Part shown: positions 42,883 to 51,369 of the stretch, one piece after another
Position numbering within the stretch: position 1 is the stretch's first letter
How the letters are laid out: each line of letters begins with the position of its first letter
Origin: Streptomyces sp. NBC_01217
Lineage (GTDB): Bacteria > Actinomycetota > Actinomycetes > Streptomycetales > Streptomycetaceae
DNA length: 64,000 nt
Assembly: GCF_035994185.1 (NCBI RefSeq)
Contig: NZ_CP108538.1
Span: 2,542,001 to 2,606,000 of the forward strand
Direction: 5' to 3'
The notes under the pieces: generated by a model
Told to the model about the DNA's origin: nothing
Database searches by the model: none
Seen by the model: only the letters and a program-made list of their open reading frames with translations
Program-made: the position numbers and the translations under genes

Positions 42883-43141
42883 CGCACCCTTCCAGGGGTG
42901 TTGACGGTGCCGGCCTCGGCTCGGGTGTCGTGCTCGCGCATCCACGTTATGCAGACCTGCCGCCCGCGAACTGCCCGGCATTGCGCCGGACCGGACGGTG
43001 GCCGGACCTCTGATCAGCGTCTCCGACGAACACCCCCGGACCCGGCGACACCACCCCCCAGGTCATGCCTTCGACAGGGGGCAACAGTCATACCGGGCCC
43101 GGAGGCCAGCGGCCCCGTTGCAGGACCGCGAAAAAGATAAC
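42883..43141 (-). ncRNA. Candidate bridge RNA region of the IS110 element
   Basis: IS110-group elements are known to encode a structured bridge RNA in the non-coding left end upstream of the recombinase, with loops that pair with target and donor DNA. Here the left end is about 260 nt and gene-free, consistent with that. I did not fold it; loop positions are unknown. Inferred from family knowledge and length only. Confidence 0.35.
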
Positions 43142-43576
43142 GGGGTTGTTCCGCGCGGCTGCGGCGGCGGCCTCCATCGCCAGACCGCCCCACACCGCGA
43201 GTTGGTCCGGCTCAGCCCCGGTGATCTTCGGCTCTACCGCGTCCATGCTCTCGGCAGCGATCCGTTCCGCCTCGTCCAACCGGCCCTGCCGAATCAGCAG
43301 CCAGCACATGCTGCCGACGCCCGAGCCTGCCGCGAGCATGTCCCCGCTCCACTTGGCGTCCGCGATGGCGCCGCGCAAGGCCTCATACGCAATGTCGTAT
43401 TGCCGGACCTGGGTGAGGTACGTACCGGCCAGACGCAGCGCCTCGGCACGGGCCAGCAGGGCTTGCCCGTGCTCGTCTCCGCTTTCGTAGTACGCCACGG
43501 CCAGAGAGGCATCGCGCAGCAGGCCCGGCAGTTGAGCGGCGACGCTCCCAAGTTTTAGTACAGCAATTTGATCACC
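43142..43576 (-). pseudogene. Middle part of the interrupted XRE/TPR regulator gene, N-terminus lost
   Basis: Encodes GSVAAQLPGLLRDASLAVAY then ESGDEHGQALLARAEALRLA and onward to AAAARNNP at the insertion point. These are TPR-like helices of a Streptomyces XRE regulator. The frame is closed by a TGA just beyond 43576 and no helix-turn-helix is found, so the DNA-binding N-terminus was deleted independently of the IS insertion. The adjoining sequence belongs to a deleted MscS gene, marking a deletion junction near 43580-43640. Confidence 0.75.
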
Positions 43577-43643
43577 TCACGTTGCTTCAGTCACATCAGT
43601 CATCATGACTTCTTTGACGATCTCACTGTCCTCGCCATAGACA

Positions 43644-44128
43644 CTGCTCGGTTTCGGTGCGCGCAATCTGGACACCGATTCCCTCTCCGGTGTCTTCATG
43701 ATCCTGGAGGACCAGTACGGCGTCGGCGACACCGTCGACGCGGGCGTCGCCTCCGGCGAGGTCATCACGGTCCGTGCGGTGATCACCGAGGCCGCGGCGG
43801 CGATGGCCAAGGAGGACCCCTGGAACGAGCGTCTGTGGGGCCCCGTGGAGATCCTGGGCCTGGACTCCGTGCTGCTGGACTCCATGACGGTCCGGGTGAC
43901 CGCGAAGACGATGCCGGGCAAGGCGCTGGGCGTGGAGCGCGAGCTGCGCTGGCGGATCAAGCGGTCCTTCGACGAGGCGGGCATCCGCATCGTCGGCGGC
44001 GTCCCCCTCCAGCCGGAGGAGCCCTCCCCGGCCGACCCGACGGCCGCCCCCTCGGCCTACGCCTCGACGACGTCCCCCAGTCCCTGGCCACGACCCCGGT
44101 CACCCCGCCGCCGAACCTGCCGAAATGA
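43644..44128 (+). pseudogene. MscS-type mechanosensitive channel gene remnant
   Basis: Begins LLGFGARNL and GVFMILEDQYGVGDTVDAG, the conserved pore/beta-domain junction of MscS channels, then jumps from ASGEV to ITVRAVITEAAAAMAKEDPW. The LRDGNGxxWYVRNG segment normally between them is absent, an internal deletion. All N-terminal transmembrane helices are missing. A further frameshift near 44070 is needed to reach SLATTPVTPPPNLPK-stop. Clearly inactive. Confidence 0.8.
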
Positions 44129-44158
44129 CGTTCGACCTCCCGGGGCACTGACCACGCA

Positions 44159-44428
44159 TCAGGAGAACAGACGCACCGTCGTGACAACGAGTGCGCAGCC
44201 GCCCCCGGCGATCAGCACGACGCCGATCAGCCTCTGCTGTGCATAGGAGGACGAGAAGCCCCGGTCCTCACGCCCCCCGAAGCTCTCGTGCCATTTCTTC
44301 GGAATTCCACGAAAATTCGTCGCGACGAAGACACCGACAAGAATCGTGAGAACACCAATCGGGAACATCACCCAGGCAGGCGCGGGTGACCGCGCGGCCG
44401 ATTCGGATATCATGCCGAAGAATTTCAT
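44159..44428 (-). CDS. Small two-helix membrane protein, candidate RHS immunity protein
   Basis: 89-residue protein with two transmembrane helices, WVMFPIGVLTILVGVFVATN and RLIGVVLIAGGGCALVVTTV, joined by a polar loop IPKKWHESFGGREDRGFSSS. AGGGG precedes the ATG. It is the first gene downstream of the giant RHS gene on the same strand, with 190 nt and a hairpin between. In polymorphic toxin loci the immunity gene occupies this place, and a membrane protein would fit a membrane-acting toxin. No known family recognised; the immunity role is inference. Confidence 0.65.
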   Translation of the reverse strand: MKFFGMISESAARSPAPAWVMFPIGVLTILVGVFVATNFRGIPKKWHESFGGREDRGFSSSYAQQRLIGVVLIAGGGCALVVTTVRLFS

Positions 44429-44513
44429 TCGATGACCCCTACCATGTCGACCGCTGGGCACGCCGCCACCCGACCACTTCCACAGCCAAAGATAGCAGCA
44501 GATACCGAGTACG

Positions 44514-44564
44514 CCGACGGCTTCCCCTCACCGGCACATGAACTCTGCGTGAGGAAGCCGTCGG
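44514..44564 (-). terminator. Hairpin downstream of the RHS gene
   Basis: Arms CCGACGGCTTCC...CTCA and TGAGGAAGCCGTCGG, nearly perfect, 57 nt beyond the RHS stop and before the small membrane-protein gene. Confidence 0.7.
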
Positions 44565-44620
44565 TGGCCTGATGAAACGAATGGAGCACGGAACAGCGCT
44601 TTTCCTTTCCGGTGGAGTTT

Positions 44621-47600
44621 CTAGTAGAGCGGAATGGCTATGTTCAAACCGACAAACCACCCTATTCCTGGAGCCGCGGAGCCCCCGTACCAGTAATCAC
44701 CCGTGCTGGATTGCTCCGTGGACCACGTCGGTGCGTTCGGATCCGACCGGGTCCCGATGGTTCCGCACGCACCGGGCCCCAAGCTCGCACAGCCCTGCAC
44801 GCTGAACCAGGACTGATCGCCGCTCTTGGCCGTCGCGGCCCCGCCGGAGACGGCCCTGCCTCCAAATCCGACCGCACCAATGTTGAGATAGCCGTGCCCG
44901 TCGCCGGCCTGTGTCACCCCGACGCAGATCACGAAGCAGTAAGCGGCTCCGCCGAATCCGTGCTCCGCGACCCCTACGGATTTGCCCAGCCAGGGCGGTC
45001 CGATTTCGCCGGACAGATTTCCCTTGTCTCCGCAGCGCGTGGCTTGATGCCCGTAGGACGTGCACCCGTTGAAAACGCCGTTCTCGTCCGTGAACATGTC
45101 CTCCCAGTTTTGTCCCTCGAATGCGAGGTCGATGCACTGCTTCGTCCCCGGGTGCTTGTCGCACTGCGCTTCCAGCTCGTGCCGCGCCTGTGCCACCTTG
45201 AACATTTCGGCGAGCTTCCGGTAGAGGGGGCCAAGGTCCGAGTTCGTCGTGCATGCAGAGGTCTGGTAGCACTGCAGGGCGGTATCGGGTGCAGGGCCGA
45301 GCAGGAGCGGTGGGGTACTGCTGCTGGCAGGGGTCCCGCCCAGCCGCGCTGTGCCGCCCGACCGGCCGCTTCCGCTGCCCCTGTCGCTGTGTGTACTGCC
45401 AGGGAGGGCGCCTCCCTGTCCGTTGGGGTTGCAGCTGGCCGAGTGATTGCCGCCATAGCAGTTGTCGCTTCCCGGAAGATCGCCGCCCTGACCGTTCGGA
45501 TTGCAGCTGGCGGAGTGGTTGCCGCCGTAGCACGCGAGGCCCGTCGGGTCGCTGTTCGTGGCGGGGTTCTGGTTGGCGTAGGTATAGCCGTTGAGCGACT
45601 GGTGCTGTTCGATGCTCAGGACCGGGTCGACGCTGATGAACTGACCGATTCCGGTGTCGTACTCCCGGGCGCCGATGTGTGTGAGCCCCGTGGTGACGTC
45701 AGAGGGCTTACCGAGAAACGCCTTGTCATCGGGCCAGTCAGTCGTCGGCTCGTCGCCCCTGGGTGCCCCGAAGGGAGTGCTGTAGCGCTTCGTCACCGCC
45801 TGTGTGCCGGCCTCGATGGCGAGGCTGGATGTGCCGTGGTGGTCGGCCGCGAGGAAGTTGAGTTTGGTACCTGCGGTTCCGGCAGTAGCTGTTCGGACAG
45901 CGAGGGTCTGGCCGACGGCACTGTAGTAGCGGGTACCGGAAACGACCTTGGTCGCCCCCTTGGTCGTGAGGCGCACCTCCGTCGAACCCAGGTAGAGGAC
46001 CGTGTCACCGTCACCAGCTGCCCTGCGGACCAGGAGTTCGCCGTCGGCGTCGTAAAGGTAGCCGGTGTCGAGAGCCGACTTCGATCCGACCGCGGGTTCA
46101 GTCGTTTTGGTGAGCTTGCCCTCGCTGTCCCAAACCAGGGTCTGGGTGGCCTGGATGCCGGGTCGCGTGGTGGTATGGCCGGTCTCGTCGTAGCTGTAGG
46201 TACTGCTCTTCGCGCCGGTCGTCTTGGTCAGAGGGTGGGGCTGTCCTGTTGCGGTGCCGTACTCGTACGTGGTGGTGGCCGTCGACGTGTTCGCCGAAGT
46301 GGCGTGCGTCGTCTCGGTGTCGCGCTGCCCTGAGGCGGTGTACGTGTAACTGGTCCAGTAGGGCGCGGCGCCGCTGATGTTGGTCGTGGTGCGGCCGGTG
46401 TCGGCGCAGTCCGCGGTCTGCGGGGTCCAGGCTTCGGTGAGGCGCCGGTGGGCGTCGTAGGCAAAGCACTGGTGGTCGGCCTTGCCCGTACCGCCGAGGG
46501 TGGCGTCGTCGAAGATCGACGTCATGTTCCCGGCGTCGTCCTGCGTGTAGTTGAGATCCTGGAGCATGTATGGGTGGGTCTGGTCCGTGACATGGCTCCG
46601 GGTGAGCCGGCCTGTTCCTTGTTCGTAAGTGTTCGTGATGTAGGCGCTCTTGGCCTCGATACCGCCGGTGCCCAGCGCCAGTTGCTGCACCTGGCCGAGG
46701 GCGGAGTAGTCGACATCCTGAAGGTAGCCGGTGGTTCCGGTGACGGAAATCGTCTGGCCGAGACCGTTGTAACGCCGCTCGACAGTCTCCTTGGCCAGCC
46801 CTCCGACCGCGGGCTCGGTGCTGCTCAGCAGTGTTCCGTCGATGCGGTAATAGCTGGAGAAGTCCAGGGTGGTCGGCACGCCGGCCTTCACCAGCGGGTC
46901 GGTGTCCGGGAGTTTGAGCTGAGTGCCGGTGGCGCGGTTGAGGTTGTCGTAGGCGGTGACGGCCTTCGTGTACCGCGCTCCGCTCAGGCCGCCGGCGTAG
47001 CGGGTGGAAGAGCTCAGCTGTCCCTTCGCGATGGTGTCGTAGTCACGGCTGGTCAGCAGGTTGGCGTCGGTCTTCTCGCCCGCCCAGGTGCTGTCGGCGC
47101 GGCCGAGCTGGTCATAGCTGGTCAGAATGGATTCGCCGCGTGAATCCGTCACCTTCACGGCCCGATCGAGGCTGTCGTACTCGGTGAAGCTCCGGCCCAT
47201 GTCCGGGTCGTCCACGCTCACCTGCCGGCCGAAGAGGTCGTAGGTGTAACTCCACTGTGCTCCGTCCTGGGCACTGGTAATCAGGCTCTGCAGGCCGTCC
47301 GGTGTGTAGTCGGTCCTGGTGGAGGTGTACGGGACTCCGAGTGTGCTGCCGAAGCCCGCGTCGTCCGGCATCTGACCGGCGTACTCACGCGTCTCCACCG
47401 CGCGTCCACGTGGGTCGGTGATGGTGCGGGTCGCGGTTCCGCCGTTCACCGCGGTGTTGGCCGTCGAATCCCCGGTGTAACTCGTGGTGGTGGACCACTT
47501 TTTGACGCCGAAGACGTAGAGAGTGTTTGTCGTCGGTCGTCCGGCGCCATCGAACACCGTCTCGTTCTGCGTGGGCGCCTCACCGTATTCTGCGCGGGTG

Positions 47601-50600
47601 TAGGTGCCTTGCGGCGTGGTCGTGTTGTCGAAGATGTCGGCGTAGGTTTCGTACGCCAGGCCGCGGCTGTCGTAGCGGGTGTCAGTCAGCAGTTGACCGC
47701 CGAGCGGGGTCGGGGATTGGGTCTGCAGGGGTCTCAGCAGCGCGTCGTACACCGTGTAGCTGGTGTTGTATGTTTCGCCGTCGGCCTTGAGGGTCGATGT
47801 CGCCACCGAGGACGGTTTGGTCCTGTTCAGGTGATAGGTGAAAGTGGAATTGGGGCTCTGGCTGCCACGGATGCGGTTGGGTGCCCAGACGTCCGTCAGC
47901 CGCCCCAGTGCGTCGTACGCCTGCTCCGTCTTGTACAGGTTGGCGTCATAGGTGCGCTCGGGAAGTCCTCGGCGCGCATCAAGGAAGCCAACAACCGTGT
48001 GGCCCTTGGCATTGGTGAGGACCGTCTTGGTCAGCGGACCCGAATCCGCGGGGGTGTAGGCGGTGTCGGACACGTTGTTCTGGACGTCGGTGATGGTCCT
48101 CGGCCGCCCGAGGGTGTCATAGGTCGTCGCGGCGATCCTCTGCCAGCCGGTGGGATTGCGCTCACCGCCGCTCTCCATGGCCGGGTACCCGGTGGCGCGG
48201 CCTGTCCAGTTGATGGCCCCCTTGGCCGGCTTCTGGTCCGGAGTCCAGCCGGTTACGGTAGCGGTGTCGTAGACCGTGGCGGTGTCGGACAGCACGTCAC
48301 CACGGGTATCACTGTTCGTGGGAAGGCTGAGGGCGGCTTCGGTGACCGAGCAGGTCTTCGCTACCGTGCGGGTACGGGAAACGAGGCCGGTCAGCCCGGC
48401 CGCGTCGTTTCGGGCGTACCAGTAACGCGTGCAGGTCTCGTCACCGGACTTGGCCATGTCTCCGTAGTCGGAGGTGGCCTTGGTCATGCCGTAGTCGTCG
48501 AAGGAACTGGCGGTGCCCGTGGAGCGCCAGGTCTTCGGCACGGTGAGATAGGTGTAGTTCGTCGACGCCGCAGTACGGACGTAGCGCGCCACGTGGTCGC
48601 CCGCGCCCGGTACGGTCTGGCGGGCGGTCTCCTTCGACCACGGGATGTTCATGGTGGCCGAAATGGGAGCGGCACCGTCGTACGTGACGCTCTGTCGCAG
48701 CTGGCCCGCGTACTGGTCGGTGTCCTTGAGATCCGGGATGCCGAGCGCCGGAGTGGTCAGGGCAGGGACGGTGGCGGCACGGGTGGTGCCGTCCTTCTTC
48801 TTGTCCCCGTCCATGCCTTGCAGGTACACGGGAACCGTCTTGGAGCGCGTGGTATCCCTCGCCCCGCTGTAGACGGTGACCTGACGGTAGCCGCGCCAGT
48901 CGGACCAGGTCCGCTCGTCCTTGGGCGTGAACGGCTCGTCGCTGTAATGCCAGGCGGCACCGCTGTACGCGTACTCGTTCTCCACCGTGTCGTTCTGACC
49001 CGCGGGATCGGAGACGGTGACGGCCAGGACCCGGTACTTCTGGAACCAGTCGACCGACGCCTCCGAGGCGCCGTTGATGTTCCAGTACTGCGGGTAGCAG
49101 GAGCGGGTGTTGGAGTCCTGATCCGCCCCGATGACCTCGCTGCGCGCGCATTCGGGGCTCGACAGCGTCACCGTAGTGATCGCGCCGGTCTCGGAGGTGA
49201 TGCTCGATATACGTGGCCTGGTCAGGGGCAGGATGTCGTCGGTGGCATCCACCCGGTTCGGCCGCATCTGGTACGTGAAGGACACGGGATCGAGCGCGAT
49301 GGCGGCGCCGGTCAGGCCAGTGCGCTTGATCGACTTCAGGGTCAGGACCTGATCGGATGTGTCCCCGATGTCCCCGCCATCCAGGTACTGCTGGGTGAAA
49401 TCCCAGGAGTCCACCGGCTCGTACTTACTCGCAGCGGCCGACCAGGAGAAGGTACTGACCCCGGTCAGCCGCTTGCGAGAGAAGAACGAAGGGGCCTCCG
49501 CCCGGCAGTCGTCGGCGTCCTCGGCGCAGATGGAGTCGAAGGGCACGTCCGGCCAGTTGTCGGAGGTGTCCTTGTTCAGGCTGGAGCAGTCCGATGCGGT
49601 GCAGCGCTCCGCGTAGTCGAGGGTGACCTTGGCATCCGCGTCATCGGTGAACAGTGCGCCCTCGCGCAGTCCGTACTTGATCTCCTTCAGGTAACCGCCG
49701 CGGATATAGGGCGTATCGGCCTTGGTCGCTGTGCTCTTCTGGTAGTAGTTCGCTTCCTTGGAGTACCAGTACGTCGCGGCATTGCCGTAAGTGTCGACCG
49801 TGTAATCCAGGTTCCACCGCCATGCCTGTGTGACCGAACGGTTCTCGAACGAGCTCCCCTTGTCGTAGCCGGGCTCCCCGCTGTCGTCACCGTACACGGG
49901 CACAGTCCAGGTGGAGTTGGTGCGCTCGGTACTCTCGCGGTCGAGTTTGTCGAGGCCGAACACGTACTTCGTGCCGTCTCCCTTGACGACGGTCCAATGC
50001 TCACCGTCGTCGTCCTCGTTGTCCGCGCCTGTTGACCGTGTGACCTGTGAGGCGTCATCTCCTTCGAGCCTCCACTTGCCGGACGCGTCGTCCTTGACCA
50101 GGCGGGACGCGATGCCGTTCAGCACCAACCGTGCGTTGTCGTACTTCCAGCACTGCTCGAAGACATCGTCGTGCCCGTCGTCGTCACAACTGCCGTAACT
50201 GCGCTCGACGTACGACTCGGTCATCGAGAAGCCTTCACCGACCGAGGTGCCCTGGTTGTTCGTCGTCGCCGTTCGCCCGTCAATGCCCCCCGTGTCGTAG
50301 GAGAGTGCCAAGGACGGAGTGGGGCCGGCGGCTGCGGGCGGCAGAGTGAATCCGTAGGACCAGCTAAAGGAACCTGAACTCGCGCCCGCCTGCCACGAGG
50401 AGGACTCCGACAGTCCGGTGGCGCTGTAGTCGCCGCTGCCCTTGGCGGACTCACCGGCGCCAGCCGCCGTCGCTGTGAGCGCGAGAACCTGCGTGCCTGC
50501 GGCGGCCTGGTCGGGCTGTACCGCAGTCTTGGCAGAACTCCCGGTGAGGAGGATCTGAGCGGTGACCGTGCGCTTCTTCACGTTGTTCTGCGAATCTAGC

Positions 50601-51241
50601 GGGGTCTGCGTACGGCACTTCTGCTTCTCCGGCGTGGTCAGCGCACAGTCCGGCAGCTGCACCAGGCGCAGCCTCCCTGACCAACCGCCGCCGACCGCGG
50701 AGGCGAAGGAGCTGTAATCGACGCTCACTTCGGCCCGGCCCTGTCGGTCCGCTTCGGCGGTGAGGACCACACCCGTGATCCCGAGCCTGCCAGTGGTCTT
50801 CCGGTCCAGAGTGGTCACCTTGACGTCGGTGATACCCGGGGCACTGCCCTTCGCGCGGGAAGGGACGACTGTCAGCGGGAGGCCGCCGGGCTTCGCCTCG
50901 GCCTGGTCGGCGGGTTCGAGCGTGACCTTCGCGGTGCCGGGACCGGGCCAGGTGACCCGTTGTTCTTTCCTGGCCCTCTTCGCCTGCGCGGCGTTGGCCT
51001 CGCGATCCCTGGTCACGCGGGCTCGGGCCGCCTTCGCACCCAGGCCGGTGACCTTGTCGACCTTGCTGACTCTCTGCTCGGGCAGGTCCGGACGTCCCAG
51101 GCCGCCCGACTGTGCCACGGCCACCGGAGTCAGGCCCAGGGGCACCGCCAGTGCCAGGGCCAGGGAGGCCATCAGAAGACGGCTCTCCGGGCGTCGAACT
51201 ACCCTCAGCCACCTACGTGACGTGCCTATGCCAAGCGCCAT
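44621..51241 (-). CDS. Giant secreted RHS/YD-repeat protein with distinct C-terminal domain
   Basis: 2206 residues. The N-terminus has a long basic signal peptide ending near PVAVAQS. Then come a beta-rich region with DTGGIDGRTATTNNQGTSVG (SpvB/TcdB-like), many YD repeats, and an RHS-associated core (LTHIGAREYDTGIGQFISVD then NGYTYANQNPATNSDPTGL). After DPTGL the last 304 residues differ in character: two copies of a 24-residue Gly/Asn/Cys unit, a Ser/Thr/Pro linker, a Cys-rich helical segment and a Gly-rich beta-like end (GYLNIGAVGFGGRAVSGGAA). In RHS proteins this position carries the toxin. No known nuclease, ADP-ribosyltransferase or deaminase motif was recognised. Upstream is a LamG/DNRLRE gene, the usual partner. 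Confidence 0.9.
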   Translation of the reverse strand: MALGIGTSRRWLRVVRRPESRLLMASLALALAVPLGLTPVAVAQSGGLGRPDLPEQRVSKVDKVTGLGAKAARARVTRDREANAAQAKRARKEQRVTWPGPGTAKVTLEPADQAEAKPGGLPLTVVPSRAKGSAPGITDVKVTTLDRKTTGRLGITGVVLTAEADRQGRAEVSVDYSSFASAVGGGWSGRLRLVQLPDCALTTPEKQKCRTQTPLDSQNNVKKRTVTAQILLTGSSAKTAVQPDQAAAGTQVLALTATAAGAGESAKGSGDYSATGLSESSSWQAGASSGSFSWSYGFTLPPAAAGPTPSLALSYDTGGIDGRTATTNNQGTSVGEGFSMTESYVERSYGSCDDDGHDDVFEQCWKYDNARLVLNGIASRLVKDDASGKWRLEGDDASQVTRSTGADNEDDDGEHWTVVKGDGTKYVFGLDKLDRESTERTNSTWTVPVYGDDSGEPGYDKGSSFENRSVTQAWRWNLDYTVDTYGNAATYWYSKEANYYQKSTATKADTPYIRGGYLKEIKYGLREGALFTDDADAKVTLDYAERCTASDCSSLNKDTSDNWPDVPFDSICAEDADDCRAEAPSFFSRKRLTGVSTFSWSAAASKYEPVDSWDFTQQYLDGGDIGDTSDQVLTLKSIKRTGLTGAAIALDPVSFTYQMRPNRVDATDDILPLTRPRISSITSETGAITTVTLSSPECARSEVIGADQDSNTRSCYPQYWNINGASEASVDWFQKYRVLAVTVSDPAGQNDTVENEYAYSGAAWHYSDEPFTPKDERTWSDWRGYRQVTVYSGARDTTRSKTVPVYLQGMDGDKKKDGTTRAATVPALTTPALGIPDLKDTDQYAGQLRQSVTYDGAAPISATMNIPWSKETARQTVPGAGDHVARYVRTAASTNYTYLTVPKTWRSTGTASSFDDYGMTKATSDYGDMAKSGDETCTRYWYARNDAAGLTGLVSRTRTVAKTCSVTEAALSLPTNSDTRGDVLSDTATVYDTATVTGWTPDQKPAKGAINWTGRATGYPAMESGGERNPTGWQRIAATTYDTLGRPRTITDVQNNVSDTAYTPADSGPLTKTVLTNAKGHTVVGFLDARRGLPERTYDANLYKTEQAYDALGRLTDVWAPNRIRGSQSPNSTFTYHLNRTKPSSVATSTLKADGETYNTSYTVYDALLRPLQTQSPTPLGGQLLTDTRYDSRGLAYETYADIFDNTTTPQGTYTRAEYGEAPTQNETVFDGAGRPTTNTLYVFGVKKWSTTTSYTGDSTANTAVNGGTATRTITDPRGRAVETREYAGQMPDDAGFGSTLGVPYTSTRTDYTPDGLQSLITSAQDGAQWSYTYDLFGRQVSVDDPDMGRSFTEYDSLDRAVKVTDSRGESILTSYDQLGRADSTWAGEKTDANLLTSRDYDTIAKGQLSSSTRYAGGLSGARYTKAVTAYDNLNRATGTQLKLPDTDPLVKAGVPTTLDFSSYYRIDGTLLSSTEPAVGGLAKETVERRYNGLGQTISVTGTTGYLQDVDYSALGQVQQLALGTGGIEAKSAYITNTYEQGTGRLTRSHVTDQTHPYMLQDLNYTQDDAGNMTSIFDDATLGGTGKADHQCFAYDAHRRLTEAWTPQTADCADTGRTTTNISGAAPYWTSYTYTASGQRDTETTHATSANTSTATTTYEYGTATGQPHPLTKTTGAKSSTYSYDETGHTTTRPGIQATQTLVWDSEGKLTKTTEPAVGSKSALDTGYLYDADGELLVRRAAGDGDTVLYLGSTEVRLTTKGATKVVSGTRYYSAVGQTLAVRTATAGTAGTKLNFLAADHHGTSSLAIEAGTQAVTKRYSTPFGAPRGDEPTTDWPDDKAFLGKPSDVTTGLTHIGAREYDTGIGQFISVDPVLSIEQHQSLNGYTYANQNPATNSDPTGLACYGGNHSASCNPNGQGGDLPGSDNCYGGNHSASCNPNGQGGALPGSTHSDRGSGSGRSGGTARLGGTPASSSTPPLLLGPAPDTALQCYQTSACTTNSDLGPLYRKLAEMFKVAQARHELEAQCDKHPGTKQCIDLAFEGQNWEDMFTDENGVFNGCTSYGHQATRCGDKGNLSGEIGPPWLGKSVGVAEHGFGGAAYCFVICVGVTQAGDGHGYLNIGAVGFGGRAVSGGAATAKSGDQSWFSVQGCASLGPGACGTIGTRSDPNAPTWSTEQSSTGDYWYGGSAAPGIGWFVGLNIAIPLY
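45398..45532 (-). repeat. Two tandem copies of a CYGGNHSASCNPNGQGG coding unit
   Basis: The protein unit CYGGNHSASCNPNGQGG followed by (D/A)LPGS occurs twice in a row, directly after the RHS core DPTGL boundary. The two DNA copies differ at several third positions, so the duplication is not recent. Confidence 0.8.
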
Positions 51242-51327
51242 GATCGTCTGTCCCCACCCGAGAGAGTCATGTCTGAGAAGAGGTCGGTCAACGCGGCATT
51301 TCCTCAAGGAATGGCCGCCGGGAGCCG

Positions 51328-51364
51328 GGCCGGGACGGCACGGCATCGTCGTGCCGTCCCGGCC
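51328..51364 (-). terminator. Strong hairpin between the LamG pseudogene and the RHS gene
   Basis: Perfect 15-bp arms GGCCGGGACGGCACG and CGTGCCGTCCCGGCC with a 7-nt loop, 6 nt after the LamG-gene stop. It separates the two genes transcriptionally, leaving about 85 nt for an RHS promoter. Confidence 0.82.
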
Positions 51365-51369
51365 TCCCG

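Larger units (their letters stand above)
41602..43141 (-). mobile_element. IS110-family insertion sequence
   Basis: About 1.54 kb inserted within a run of C residues in the regulator gene (…AACAACCCC/CCGGACGAGG… on the minus strand). No terminal inverted repeats and no clear target duplication, as is normal for IS110. It has one transposase gene with about 260 nt of upstream non-coding DNA and about 60 nt downstream, the long-left-end layout of the IS110 group. Exact ends are ambiguous by a few bases because of the C run. Confidence 0.8.
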
